Source: Candidatus Gastranaerophilales bacterium (GTDB lineage Bacteria; Cyanobacteriota; Vampirovibrionia; Gastranaerophilales; Gastranaerophilaceae). From it: a DNA stretch of 32,349 nt. The notes beneath the pieces are model-generated. The model had not been told where the DNA came from. It was given only the letters and a program-made list of their open reading frames with translations, and did no database searches. Made by a program: the position numbers and the translations under genes. The stretch spans positions 1 through 32,349 of the forward strand of contig CALVET010000074.1 of assembly GCA_944326675.1 (NCBI GenBank). Reading direction: 5' to 3'. Below are positions 14,518 to 23,034 of the stretch, piece by piece (within the stretch, counting starts at the first letter, position 1; every line of letters begins with the position of its first letter).

Positions 14518-15252
14518 ATGACATCAACCATTGCTTTTATTGGTAAATCTGGAAACGGCAAAACTACTTTAACCAGAGCATTTGCAAGATTACTGAGAAA
14601 AAACTTTTCACATTCATCCATTCTTTTGGTAGACAATGATTTATCCTTAGAATTATCCGACAGTTTTGGAATTAAAACAAGAAACACAATATACGGGATA
14701 AAATCAGGCAAACACGAATATAAAACAGGAATTCCAGAAGGAATGACAAAACAAGAATTTATCGAATGGGCGCTTGAAGATATTATTGTTGAAGTTGACG
14801 AAAATATTGACATGATTGCTTCTTGGTTGGTTACGCCAAAAGACTGCAAATGTCCAAGTACAAAACTAACAAGAGATTCTCTAATAAAATTAATCGACAG
14901 ATATGATTTTGTCATTTTTGATTGCGAATATGATTTAAAATATTTAAATTCCCTTGTCGATTATCCTATTGATGAAGCAATAATAGTATCGGATTGCTCC
15001 AAAAACAATATTACGCTTAGCGCAAAAATTGCAGACTCCTCAAAAAAATATGCTGCAAACGGTCAAATGGGAATAATCATAAATAAAGCTCAAAAAGAAA
15101 ATCTGAACGATACACTAACGCTTGTTAAAAACTTAGATTTAGATTTAATCGGCACAATTAACAAAAAAGATGAAATAAATTACAATGAAATTGCGCAAAA
15201 CTTAGAGGTTTTTTATTCCAGAATGAATTTGCCTCAAATTGAGCAAGAATAA
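14518..15252 (+). CDS. CooC/MinD-like P-loop ATPase, first gene of the one-carbon operon
   Basis: 244 residues of the SIMIBI (MinD/CooC) ATPase class. Walker A is GKSGNGKTT at residues 9-17; the usual family form is GKGGxGKT, so Ser replaces the first Gly. Further family elements: 'ILLVDNDLSLELSDSFGI' (Asp after the second strand), 'YDFVIFDCEYDLKYL' (Walker B-like) and 'IIINKAQ' (guanine/adenine-binding Asn-Lys). 'CKCPSTKLTRDSL' near residue 101 provides a CxC pair, as metal-insertion ATPases of the CooC type have. CooC proteins mature nickel in CO dehydrogenase. No carbon-monoxide dehydrogenase is visible, so the client is unknown; the operon context (folD, gcv) hints at one-carbon metabolism. 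Ribosome site AAGGAAG. Confidence 0.75.
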   Translation: MTSTIAFIGKSGNGKTTLTRAFARLLRKNFSHSSILLVDNDLSLELSDSFGIKTRNTIYGIKSGKHEYKTGIPEGMTKQEFIEWALEDIIVEVDENIDMIASWLVTPKDCKCPSTKLTRDSLIKLIDRYDFVIFDCEYDLKYLNSLVDYPIDEAIIVSDCSKNNITLSAKIADSSKKYAANGQMGIIINKAQKENLNDTLTLVKNLDLDLIGTINKKDEINYNEIAQNLEVFYSRMNLPQIEQE

Positions 15253-15264
15253 AAGGAGAGATTA

Positions 15265-16122
15265 GTGACAACAATCATAGACGGTAAAAAAGTTGCAAAA
15301 TCACTGCTTGAAAATCTAAAAGAAAAAGTTCAGCAATCCGAAAAAAAGCCTGGGCTTGCGGTAATTTTAGCCAATAACAACGCTTCAAGCAAAATTTATG
15401 TATCTAATAAAGAAAAACAATCTCTTGCTTTAGGATATAAATCAAGCGTATATATTTTTGACAAATCAGTAACACAAGGACAATTAATTAAATTAATCCA
15501 TGAACTAAATGAAAATGAACAAATTAACGGGATTTTGGTTCAACTGCCCTTATTTGATCATCTTGACGCCAACCAAATTATTGAATTAATTGACCCCAAA
15601 AAAGATGTTGACGGCTTCCATCCGATTAATGTGGGTAAATTAAATTGCGGCTTAAAACCTTACGCAACTTGCTGTACGCCAAAAGGCATAATTAAACTTT
15701 TAAAAGCCTATAACATTGAGCTTGAAGGTAAAAATGCCGTTGTAATAGGGCGCTCAAATATCGTAGGAAAACCTACCGCCGCACTTTTAACAAATGAAAA
15801 TGCCACAGTTACTTTAGCTCATTCAAAAACAAAAGATTTAAAATCAATCACAAAACATGCAGATATTGTCGTATCTGCAACAGGTTCTCCCAAATTAATC
15901 AAAGCAGACATGGTAAAAAAAGGTGCTGTTATAATTGATGTCGGTATTGTTAAACAACTTGACAGAAGCCTTATAGGAGATGTTGATTTTGAAAAGGTTA
16001 AAAAGTTGGCAAGCCATATAACACCTGTTCCAGGCGGAGTAGGACCCATGACAATAGCATGCTTAATGGAAAATACTTGGGAATTATTTTTGGAGCAAAA
16101 TAAACACAATGCAAAACTTTAG
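15265..16122 (+). CDS. folD: bifunctional methylene-tetrahydrofolate dehydrogenase/methenyl cyclohydrolase
   Basis: 285 residues; converts 5,10-methylene-THF to methenyl- and then 10-formyl-THF with NADP(H). Family motifs: 'SSKIYVSNKEK' with catalytic Lys49, 'GILVQLPL' and 'DPKKDVDGFHP' in the substrate site, NADP loop 'GRSNIVGKPTAALL', and 'PVPGGVGPMTIACL'. The segment usually reading VGxNPAS is 'LANNNASS' here, slightly unusual. GTG start at 15265 with AAGGAGAG upstream. It lies 12 bases after the CooC-like gene and overlaps alr by 14 bases. It uses the methylene-THF made by the glycine cleavage proteins encoded downstream. Confidence 0.96.
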   Translation: MTTIIDGKKVAKSLLENLKEKVQQSEKKPGLAVILANNNASSKIYVSNKEKQSLALGYKSSVYIFDKSVTQGQLIKLIHELNENEQINGILVQLPLFDHLDANQIIELIDPKKDVDGFHPINVGKLNCGLKPYATCCTPKGIIKLLKAYNIELEGKNAVVIGRSNIVGKPTAALLTNENATVTLAHSKTKDLKSITKHADIVVSATGSPKLIKADMVKKGAVIIDVGIVKQLDRSLIGDVDFEKVKKLASHITPVPGGVGPMTIACLMENTWELFLEQNKHNAKL

Positions 16123-17269
16123 AGGAACATTCGTAAATAAAAACAGAGACGCTTGGGTTGAAGTTAACCTTGCAAATTTAGAAAATAATGTTTTATATAT
16201 TAAAAACTATCTTTTAGAACACTGTCTTGACAAAAATAATCCTCCTGAACTTTTTGCAGTTGTAAAAGCGGACGGATACGGTCATGGCTCTTTAATGTGT
16301 GCACCGACTTTGATTGCATGCGGTGTAAGCTATTTTGGAGTTGCAAGCATAGATGAAGGCATCGAATTAAGAGAAAACAAAGTCACAACTCCGATTCTTG
16401 TTCTTGGCGCAAGTCCTTTATGGGCTTTTGAAAACGCTATTAAGTACGATATTGAAGTATCAATTTTTAATGATGAACACCTTGAAAGTGCACAACAACT
16501 ATATAAAAGATTAAACAAAAAATTAAAAGCTCATATTAAAATCGATACAGGCATGAACAGAATTGGAATCGGTTACGATAAAGCAATTGAATTTACAAAA
16601 AAAGTTCTAAATGCAGACTATATCGATTTAAAAGGTATTTTTACACATTTTGCGGACGTTGAAAATTCTAAAATTTTCAACAGACAAATAACAGAATTTC
16701 AAAATGTTATTGAACCTTTTAAAAATGAATTCAAAAAAAGAAACATAAAAGTTCATTGTCTTAATTCTCCTGCCATATTTTTATATCCTCAATTTTCTTT
16801 CGATATGGTACGCATGGGAATAATAATGTGGGGCTTAAGTCCGTTTTCAAAAAATAACGAGATTATGAACTCCATGCTTCCTGTTATGGGTTTAAAAGCA
16901 AGAATTACAAATATTCACACTCTTAAAAAAGGAGACGGGATAAGCTATGGGCATACTTATATAGCTCAAAAAGACACAAAAGTAGCTACAATTCCGATTG
17001 GCTATGCAGACGGATTAGATAGAAGATTATCAGGCAAAATTTATGCCTCACTAAACAACAAAACAATTCAGCAAATCGGAAGAATAACCATGGACCAAGT
17101 TATGTTTGATGTAACGGATGTTGATTGTGCAGTTGGAGATGTTATAACATTATTGGGAGAAGAAAACAAAAAAGACACAATTGATACTTGGGCAAAAAAG
17201 CTGGATACAATTAATTACGAACTGACATGCAGACTCAAAATGCGTTTGCCGAGAATATATGTGAGGTAG
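16109..17269 (+). CDS. alr: alanine racemase
   Basis: 386 residues; PLP enzyme interconverting L- and D-alanine for peptidoglycan. PLP Lys53 is in 'AVVKADGYGHGS'; the substrate segment 'IDTGMNRIGIGY', the second-base Tyr region 'GDGISYGHTYIA' and 'IPIGYADGLDRRLSG' are all present. The start lies inside folD (14-base overlap) without a clear ribosome site, implying translational coupling. Three bases separate it from gcvT. An alr gene inside a folate/glycine operon is uncommon, though both concern small amino acids. Confidence 0.95.
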   Translation: MQNFRGTFVNKNRDAWVEVNLANLENNVLYIKNYLLEHCLDKNNPPELFAVVKADGYGHGSLMCAPTLIACGVSYFGVASIDEGIELRENKVTTPILVLGASPLWAFENAIKYDIEVSIFNDEHLESAQQLYKRLNKKLKAHIKIDTGMNRIGIGYDKAIEFTKKVLNADYIDLKGIFTHFADVENSKIFNRQITEFQNVIEPFKNEFKKRNIKVHCLNSPAIFLYPQFSFDMVRMGIIMWGLSPFSKNNEIMNSMLPVMGLKARITNIHTLKKGDGISYGHTYIAQKDTKVATIPIGYADGLDRRLSGKIYASLNNKTIQQIGRITMDQVMFDVTDVDCAVGDVITLLGEENKKDTIDTWAKKLDTINYELTCRLKMRLPRIYVR

Positions 17270-17272
17270 AAA

Positions 17273-18439
17273 ATGACAACAACAGATAAAAAAACAAGCC
17301 TTTATGATGAACATATTAAATTAGGTGCAAAAATGGTTCCCTTTGGCGGATGGATTATGCCTGTTCAATATGAAGGAATAATCAAAGAACACAACGCAAC
17401 AAGAAATTTTGCAGGGCTTTTTGATGTTTCGCACATGGGCGAAGTTTACATCAAAGGTAAAGAAAGTCTTGAATTTTTAGAATCAATTGTACCTCAAAAT
17501 CTTAAAGACTTAAAAGAAGGACAAGCAATTTATTGTCAATTGCCAAATAAAGAAGGCGGACTGATTGATGATTTAATCATATATAATGCCAAAAATATAA
17601 TCGATGATGTTGATTATCTTATTGTAATAAATGCTTCAAGAATAGAATACGATATACCATTTATGCAAAAAGAAGCACAAAATTTTGGCGCTGAAGTAAT
17701 CAATAAAAGTGATGATTTTTCAATGTTAGCTCTTCAAGGTCCAAACAGTCAATATATTATAGAAAAGATGGGAATTAATTTAGAAAACCAGCCTAAATTC
17801 TTCACTTTTAAAAAAGCTTTTCTTGATGATTGTCCTGTATTTTTAACTCGAACAGGCTACACGGGTGAAGATGGTTTTGAAATAATTTTTGAACATAAAT
17901 ATGCTTCAAAATTATGGAATAAAATTTTATCCTATAAGGATGAATTTAATGTTGTACCTGTAGGTTTAGGCGCAAGAGATACTTTAAGATTAGAAGCGGG
18001 TCTGCCTTTATATGGTCATGAACTAAACGAAAACACAACTCCGATTGAAAGCTCATTAGGTTTTTTCATTCCGCAAGAAAAAGATGCCGATTATAACGGT
18101 AAAGCCTTAATTTTAAAACAAAAATTAAAACAAACACCCCTGAGAAGGAAACTTTTTGCATTTGTTATGGAAGACAGGCAAATCGCAAGAAACGGCTACG
18201 AAGTTTATATTGACAATAAAAAAGTCGGCGTTGTTACATCGGGCGCTCCAAGTCCGACTTTAGGAAAAAACATCGGCTTTTGCATGATAAAATTTGAAAA
18301 TCTCCCCTCTGATTTAGTAGCAAAACTTAACAATATCAAAGAAAGTATTGGCACACCGATACAAATTATGGTAAGAAATAAATTATATAATGCAAAAATA
18401 GTGAAAAAACCGTTTATCAAAAAAAATTACAAAAAATAA
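17273..18439 (+). CDS. gcvT: glycine cleavage system T protein (aminomethyltransferase)
   Basis: 388 residues; transfers the aminomethyl carbon from GcvH to tetrahydrofolate, releasing ammonia and methylene-THF. Family markers: 'LYDEHIKLGAKMVPFGGW', 'FDVSHMGEV', 'LQGPNSQYI', 'FLTRTGYTGEDGFEI' and 'GLGARDTLRLEAGLPLYGHE', with a C-terminal barrel ('GVVTSGAPSPTLGKNIGF'). Ribosome site GAGGTAG before the ATG. Followed after 13 bases by gcvH. Confidence 0.97.
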   Translation: MTTTDKKTSLYDEHIKLGAKMVPFGGWIMPVQYEGIIKEHNATRNFAGLFDVSHMGEVYIKGKESLEFLESIVPQNLKDLKEGQAIYCQLPNKEGGLIDDLIIYNAKNIIDDVDYLIVINASRIEYDIPFMQKEAQNFGAEVINKSDDFSMLALQGPNSQYIIEKMGINLENQPKFFTFKKAFLDDCPVFLTRTGYTGEDGFEIIFEHKYASKLWNKILSYKDEFNVVPVGLGARDTLRLEAGLPLYGHELNENTTPIESSLGFFIPQEKDADYNGKALILKQKLKQTPLRRKLFAFVMEDRQIARNGYEVYIDNKKVGVVTSGAPSPTLGKNIGFCMIKFENLPSDLVAKLNNIKESIGTPIQIMVRNKLYNAKIVKKPFIKKNYKK

Positions 18440-18452
18440 TAGGAGAAATAAA

Positions 18453-18830
18453 GTGAATATACCTGACGGAATTTTATGTTCTAAAACCCATGAATGGGTA
18501 TTGGAAAAAGACAATTGCGCAACAATAGGACTTACAGATTGGGCAGTTGAACAACTTGGCGATATCGTTTTCATAGAATTACCCGAAGTTGGTTCAACTT
18601 TTAACAAAAATGAAGTTTTTGCGACAATTGAATCAGTTAAAGCGGCAAGCGAAATATACATGCCAATTTCAGGAGAAGTTACCGAAGTAAATGAACAATT
18701 AATCAACTCTCCTGAATTAATAAACGAAGACGCATTTTCTGCTTGGCTTGTAAAAGTTAAGCCTCAAGATTTTCAACAAGATTCTGAAGGCTTGCTTGAA
18801 TATGATGACTACAAAGATGAAGTTCAATAA
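18453..18830 (+). CDS. gcvH: glycine cleavage system H protein
   Basis: 125-residue lipoyl carrier shuttling the aminomethyl group among the P, T and L proteins. The lipoylation Lys63 lies in 'ATIESVKAASEIYMP', and 'HEWV' and 'GLTDWAVEQLGDIVFIELP' match the family. GTG start with AGGAGAAA ribosome site. No lipoate synthase, ligase or L protein is in the window. Confidence 0.97.
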   Translation: MNIPDGILCSKTHEWVLEKDNCATIGLTDWAVEQLGDIVFIELPEVGSTFNKNEVFATIESVKAASEIYMPISGEVTEVNEQLINSPELINEDAFSAWLVKVKPQDFQQDSEGLLEYDDYKDEVQ

Positions 18831-18842
18831 AAAGAAGGTAAG

Positions 18843-20102
18843 ATGTATAATTTTGAAGCACTAAACGAGCAAGATAGAAAAGAAATGCTCAACTCTATTA
18901 AAGCAAATTCAATAGAAGAAATTTTTAGTTCAATTCCAAAAGAAGCAAAAATGGCAAATCTTGGTTTAGATGAAGGGCATGATGAAATCGAAGCCCAAAA
19001 AGAAATTAAAAAACTTGCCAATTTAAACAAAACAAACTATCTGAATTTCTTGGGACAAGGCTCAAGAAAAAGATATATTCCTGCCTGCATAAAAGATGTA
19101 GCTTCAAGATTTGAATTTTTGTCTTGCTATACACCTTATCAGGCAGAAATTTCTCAAGGCACCTTAGAAGCAATGTATGAATTTCAATCAATGATGTGCA
19201 CTCTAGTTAATCAGGATGTATCAAACGCTTCTGTTTATGATGCCGCAACAGCCTGTGCTGAAGCAATTTTAATGGCTGCAAGATTAACCAAAAAATATAA
19301 AGTTTTTGTTGATGAAAATATCAACCCAAATTATCTTGAAGTTATTAAAACATACCTTTGGGCAGGAAATATCGAGCTAATCACGGGTAAAGACTGCGAT
19401 TGCGATGATTTATGTGCAAAATTATATCAAACACCAAATAAATACGGCGAATTGGTTGACATGCCAAAGAAAAATTCAAAAGAATTAATTATCGCTTGTG
19501 TTGATTTAATGTCAATGGTTTTATTTGAACCGCCCAAAACCGATATAACAGTCGGAGATGTTCAATCATTGGGAATTAATCTTAATTTTGGCGGAGCTTA
19601 TGCCGGCTTCATTGCTTGTAAAGATGCATATAAAAGACAATTAAGCGGTAGAATTTGCGGTAAAACCATCGATAAAAACGGTAAAACTGCATATTGTCTT
19701 ACTCTTCAAGCCAGAGAACAGCACATAAGAAGAGAAAAAGCAACGTCAAATATCTGTTCAAATCAGGCTCTTATTGCATTCTGCGCTAACTTATATCTTA
19801 GAAAAACAGGCAAAACAAACTTAATTAAAATAGCGCAATCTTCATACAATAACGCCCATAAATTAGCCAAAAAACTGCAAGAATTAGGGTTTGAACTTAA
19901 AAATAAAGAATTTTTTGATGAATTTACAATAAATGTGGGTAACAGCGAAAAATTTTTAGCTCATATGAAAGAACAAGGAATATTAGCGGGCATAAAGCTT
20001 GACGAAAACAATATTCTTGTAAGCGCTACAGAATTAAATGACGACATTGAAATTAATGAATATGTTTCTAAAGCTAAAAATTTATCTTTAATTCGCATTT
20101 AG
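18843..20102 (+). CDS. gcvPA: glycine dehydrogenase (decarboxylating) subunit 1
   Basis: 419 residues; alpha subunit of the two-subunit P protein. Family signatures: 'NFLGQGSRKRYIPACI', 'FLSCYTPYQAEISQGTLEAMYEFQ' region, 'NASVYDAATACAEAILMA' and 'LTLQAREQHIRREKATSNIC'. This subunit lacks the PLP lysine by nature; that is on subunit 2 (gcvPB). gcvPB usually follows directly, but here a stem-loop and an unrelated small gene follow, so the partner must be encoded elsewhere or be missing. Ribosome site AAGAAGGTAAG; 12 bases after gcvH. Confidence 0.95.
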   Translation: MYNFEALNEQDRKEMLNSIKANSIEEIFSSIPKEAKMANLGLDEGHDEIEAQKEIKKLANLNKTNYLNFLGQGSRKRYIPACIKDVASRFEFLSCYTPYQAEISQGTLEAMYEFQSMMCTLVNQDVSNASVYDAATACAEAILMAARLTKKYKVFVDENINPNYLEVIKTYLWAGNIELITGKDCDCDDLCAKLYQTPNKYGELVDMPKKNSKELIIACVDLMSMVLFEPPKTDITVGDVQSLGINLNFGGAYAGFIACKDAYKRQLSGRICGKTIDKNGKTAYCLTLQAREQHIRREKATSNICSNQALIAFCANLYLRKTGKTNLIKIAQSSYNNAHKLAKKLQELGFELKNKEFFDEFTINVGNSEKFLAHMKEQGILAGIKLDENNILVSATELNDDIEINEYVSKAKNLSLIRI

Positions 20103-20129
20103 GCTACAATTTTAATCTAATGTTTTTAT

Positions 20130-20167
20130 AAAACCTCCGTCTTAATATAATATTGAAGGAGGTTTTT
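20130..20167 (+). promoter_or_regulatory. stem-loop that ends gcvPA and masks the next gene's ribosome site
   Basis: AAAACCTCC (20130-20138) pairs with GGAGGTTTT (20158-20166) around a 19-base loop, followed by TAT. As a terminator it would end the gcv transcript. The 3' arm is also the Shine-Dalgarno of the small gene at 20168. The loop holds TATAAT (20146-20151), which would start a short RNA lacking the 5' arm. Confidence 0.6.
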
Positions 20168-20434
20168 ATGTGTAAAACTTATGATGCTATATATAATTTA
20201 TCAAAACATACCGAATCCGACGTATTAATTTGCAGATTAAACAGTATAAAAATTGAAGGTAATCTGCACAAATGCTGTGAAGAAATGGGGCAAGAAAAAT
20301 GCTATGAAGGTATAATCACCCTTACTGACGCAACCGTAACAAGCCTTAAAAATGAATATCAAAAAGAATACAAATGGATAAATATTCCGTCAAAACATAT
20401 TCAAGCATTTGCATTTAAGTGCTGCGAAAAATAA
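20168..20434 (+). CDS. small Cys-rich protein, unknown function
   Basis: 88 residues, not recognised. Seven cysteines (residues 2, 22, 36, 37, 45, 84, 85), with CC pairs in 'LHKCCEEMGQEKCYE' and at the end 'FKCCEK', suggesting a metal site or redox-active cysteines. No signal peptide or membrane segment, so cytoplasmic. The ATG at 20168 has an excellent ribosome site (AAGGAGG, five bases upstream); the upstream in-frame TTG at 20153 lies before that site and is rejected. It has its own candidate -10 box and a terminator, so it is an independent small transcript between gcvPA and the convergent CHAP gene. Confidence 0.75.
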   Translation: MCKTYDAIYNLSKHTESDVLICRLNSIKIEGNLHKCCEEMGQEKCYEGIITLTDATVTSLKNEYQKEYKWINIPSKHIQAFAFKCCEK

Positions 20435-20440
20435 AAATGA

Positions 20441-20473
20441 AAAAGACTTCAAGATTTTTCTCGAAGTCTTTTA
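20441..20473 (+). terminator. Rho-independent terminator of the Cys-rich gene
   Basis: AAAAGACTTC / GAAGTCTTTT with a 12-base loop, A-run before and T-run after. Could work for the convergent CHAP gene as well. Confidence 0.8.
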
Positions 20474-20496
20474 TGTATTATCAGCAACTTATATAA

Positions 20497-22719
20497 TTAA
20501 GAATCTAATATCATTTCTTCTAATTCACTTAAAGCATTTTCCATATCTACATCGACATCAGAAATACTTTGATCATCTGAAGATACATCCGGTACAGGAT
20601 CGCAATCATCTGTATCTGATGAATCATTCGAAGAATCATCGGATGGCTCATCTGATGAACCGCTATCAACTACGCTATCATCGTTTGATTCTGAATCATC
20701 GAAATCCGCAGCTCCGTCATCCGCACCTTGGTCAGGTTCTGAATCAATCGAAGGTGAAGATGGTTCATTATCAGTTGATGTATCAGATTCATCTGATGAA
20801 GTAGTCGCAAAGTCACTATCACTATCGCCTGCATCTTGATCATCTGAATAACTGCCAGGAGTTGTTACAGGATCATCTGAAGGTTCAGGCTCTGCTGAAG
20901 GTTGAGTTGTCGGTTCGGGATTTGTTGATGGAGTTGTATCACCGAAATCGCTATCACTATCACCTGCATCTTGATCGCCTTCAGAATCGCCTGAAGGTGT
21001 AGTTGGTTCTGGATCTGCTGAAGGCTGAGTTGTCGGTTCGGGATTTGTTGATGGAGTTGTATCACCGAAATCGCTATCACTATCGCCTGCATCTTGATCG
21101 CCTTCAGAACCGCTTGGAGGTGTAGTTGGTTCTGGCTCTGTTGAAGGTTGAACTGTAGGTTCGGGTTTATCATCAGGAGCTTCTGTTGAAGGCTCAGGAG
21201 CGTCTATATTATCATCATCAGCCGATACTTCAGGAAGCGGAGGACAATCCGTTACTGATGGATCAGGTGTAGGATCCGGAGTTGGATCAGGTGTAGGATC
21301 CGGAGTTGGATCAGGTGTTGGATCCGGAGTTGGTTGTGGAGTCGGATCCGGAGTTGGTTGAGGTGTTGGATCCGGAGTTGGTTGAGGAGTTGGGTCCGGA
21401 GTAGGTTGTGGAGTTGGATCCGGAGTTGGTTGAGGAGTCGGATCCGGAGTAGGTTGTGGAGTTGGATCCGGTGTTGGTTGTGGAGTCGGATCCGGAGTAG
21501 GTTGTGGAGTCGGTTGTGGTGTCGGCTCTGGTGTCGGTTGTGGTGTCGGTTGAGGAGTCGGCTCCGGAGATGGTTGCGGAGTCGGGTCCGGAACAGGGTT
21601 TGGAGATGGTTGCGGAACCGGATCCGGAGATGGTTCAGGTTCTGCTGAAGGAGTTGGAACCTTTATAGGAGTAGAAGGTTCAGGAGTAGGGCATTTATCT
21701 TCCCTTTCTAAAAATTCTCTAAATCCGTCACCCGGAACATACCACTGTCTTTCCGTATCATTATCACACGGTTTATATTGTTCAAGAGGAACTATATTAT
21801 CGGGTGTTTTTGTAAACACGTTATAATCCATTCCTTCGCCATATACAGCTTCAGCTAAATTGTTAACGTTTGTTCTATCTCTACCCGTAGTATCTGCAAA
21901 CGCAACTTTATCATAATCTTGAGGTTGAACAGCATAAATTAAAGTTCTATCTGAACTGTTACCTGCAATTACAAGTATAGTTCCATCTTTTTCGGTCTTA
22001 CATACAATACCCATATGGTGAGAATTCAAGAAACAAATATCACCAACCATGGCTTTATCACCGGATATCATTGCGTTATTTGCTTCAGCCGCTTCTCTTA
22101 CATATTGAACCGTCCAAGAATCCTTTACACCATCACGGTTAAGGTCTTGACAAACATTATCATACCAATCGGATACTTCTACACCTGAATTTTCAAAAAT
22201 ACTTGTTACATAAGCACCGCACCAAGCAACGCCGCCTTTTTCATCGTCAGCAGTTCTTCCGCTTTCTTCAACGAAATGATCAGCATCGCCTGCTTTTTCA
22301 CTTCTAACAGTACCATCTATAATATTTTCAGGATCAGTTATTTCATCATATAAACCATCTACAAAAGCTTCGTATTTTGAATCGATTGCAAAGCTTTCAT
22401 CAGTATTATTTTCAGCTTCTTTATAATCAGAATTTTCTTCAACTACGCTGGATTGAGATGAAGAAGGCGCTTCAGACGACGCTGCATTATCTTTTTTAGG
22501 AGCACAACCTGATAAATTAAAAGCACTTGACAAAACAAAAAGAACAGTAGCTACACTTGCAGCTAATCTCTGTTTAAGACCGCCTTTTCTTTTACCTGTA
22601 AAAGTAACACTATCTGCAGCATACCGAGTATTATAAAACGGATTTTGTGCTATATTTTTGTTTAATTTTTGTTTTTCAATTTTTCCTGTTTGGATTGAAG
22701 ATATTCCATTGATTTTCAT
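20497..22719 (-). CDS. CHAP-domain lipoprotein with Pro-rich stalk and acidic repeat tail
   Basis: 740 residues. Residues 1-50 form an unusual polar extension containing '[10 protein letters not shown]'; a hydrophobic stretch then ends in a perfect lipobox 'LSGC' (Cys72). A CHAP cysteine peptidase/amidase domain follows (about 115-290): catalytic Cys167 in 'AWCGAYV', His235 in 'HHMGIV', then 'IAGNSSD' with Asn254. CHAP enzymes cut peptidoglycan stem peptides or cross-bridges. Next is a Pro-rich stalk (about 343-490) of repeats TPQPTPDP, then an Asp/Ser/Glu-rich tail with two 41-residue repeats and a partial third, ending '[11 protein letters not shown]'. ATG 22719 has AGGAG nine bases upstream; TTG 22725 is too close to the site. 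Likely an envelope-tethered wall hydrolase; the target is unknown. Confidence 0.85.
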   Translation of the reverse strand: MKINGISSIQTGKIEKQKLNKNIAQNPFYNTRYAADSVTFTGKRKGGLKQRLAASVATVLFVLSSAFNLSGCAPKKDNAASSEAPSSSQSSVVEENSDYKEAENNTDESFAIDSKYEAFVDGLYDEITDPENIIDGTVRSEKAGDADHFVEESGRTADDEKGGVAWCGAYVTSIFENSGVEVSDWYDNVCQDLNRDGVKDSWTVQYVREAAEANNAMISGDKAMVGDICFLNSHHMGIVCKTEKDGTILVIAGNSSDRTLIYAVQPQDYDKVAFADTTGRDRTNVNNLAEAVYGEGMDYNVFTKTPDNIVPLEQYKPCDNDTERQWYVPGDGFREFLEREDKCPTPEPSTPIKVPTPSAEPEPSPDPVPQPSPNPVPDPTPQPSPEPTPQPTPQPTPEPTPQPTPQPTPDPTPQPTPDPTPQPTPDPTPQPTPDPTPQPTPDPTPQPTPDPTPQPTPDPTPQPTPDPTPDPTPDPTPDPTPDPTPDPSVTDCPPLPEVSADDDNIDAPEPSTEAPDDKPEPTVQPSTEPEPTTPPSGSEGDQDAGDSDSDFGDTTPSTNPEPTTQPSADPEPTTPSGDSEGDQDAGDSDSDFGDTTPSTNPEPTTQPSAEPEPSDDPVTTPGSYSDDQDAGDSDSDFATTSSDESDTSTDNEPSSPSIDSEPDQGADDGAADFDDSESNDDSVVDSGSSDEPSDDSSNDSSDTDDCDPVPDVSSDDQSISDVDVDMENALSELEEMILDS
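20808..21170 (-). repeat. 123-bp repeats coding the acidic tail
   Basis: The block starting accgaaatcgctatcacta recurs at 20941 and 21064, exactly 123 bases apart (41 codons), and a shorter diverged copy begins near 20808. The protein unit contains '[18 protein letters not shown]'. Confidence 0.85.
21258..21645 (-). repeat. 12/24-bp minisatellite coding the Pro-rich stalk
   Basis: Tandem units of the type ggatccggagttggttg(t/a)ggagt on the plus strand, in multiples of 12 bases, coding TPDP and TPQPTPDP. All length steps keep the frame. Confidence 0.9.
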
Positions 22720-22758
22720 ATACAATGACTCCTAAAATTTGATGCTGTACCTTAAAGT

Positions 22759-22787
22759 TATATAAATCATGATATTTGCTCTAACAA
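22759..22787 (-). promoter_or_regulatory. promoter of the CHAP lipoprotein gene
   Basis: Minus strand TTGTTA (22782-22787), 17-base spacer, TATATA (22759-22764), about 40 bases before the ATG. The rest of the gene-free stretch 22720-23005 is AT-rich; I see no other gene in it. Confidence 0.5.
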
Positions 22788-23005
22788 GAATTACTTTAAG
22801 ATAAAATTTTACATTTCTTAACAAAAAAATAAATTTTAATGGCAATAATTAACTCTATCTCGTGAATAGCAAATTATTCATTATTTATACAAGACTCAAC
22901 TAATTCATTAGTGTAGATAAGTTATATATTAAAACAAATCATTTTTCAAGCAATTTAAAAATATATAGTTTATTAGTACGATTTTTTTTAGAATTCTACA
23001 CATGT

Positions 23006-23033
23006 AAAAAAGCTCCTAAAAAGGAGCTTTTTT
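23006..23033 (-). terminator. terminator after tRNA-Gly
   Basis: On the minus strand AAAAAAGCTCC / GGAGCTTTTTT with a 6-base loop begins 1-2 bases after the encoded CCA of tRNA-Gly. Confidence 0.88.
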
Positions 23034-23034
23034 A

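Noticed and set aside
18843..20102. Loss of the PLP lysine in glycine dehydrogenase as a defect
   Set aside because: Subunit 1 of the two-subunit P protein does not carry this lysine; it is on GcvPB.
20409..20804. Plus-strand ORF of 131 residues overlapping the CHAP gene 3' end
   Set aside because: His/Leu-rich shadow of the repeat tail; starts within the Cys-rich gene and crosses its terminator.
21258..21645. CRISPR-like or mobile repeats in the CHAP gene
   Set aside because: The repeats are in frame and code a Pro-rich stalk; there are no spacers.
21334..21648. Plus-strand 104-residue ORF rich in Trp, Arg and Ser
   Set aside because: It is the complement of the Pro-rich repeat of the CHAP gene; no ribosome site or family resemblance.
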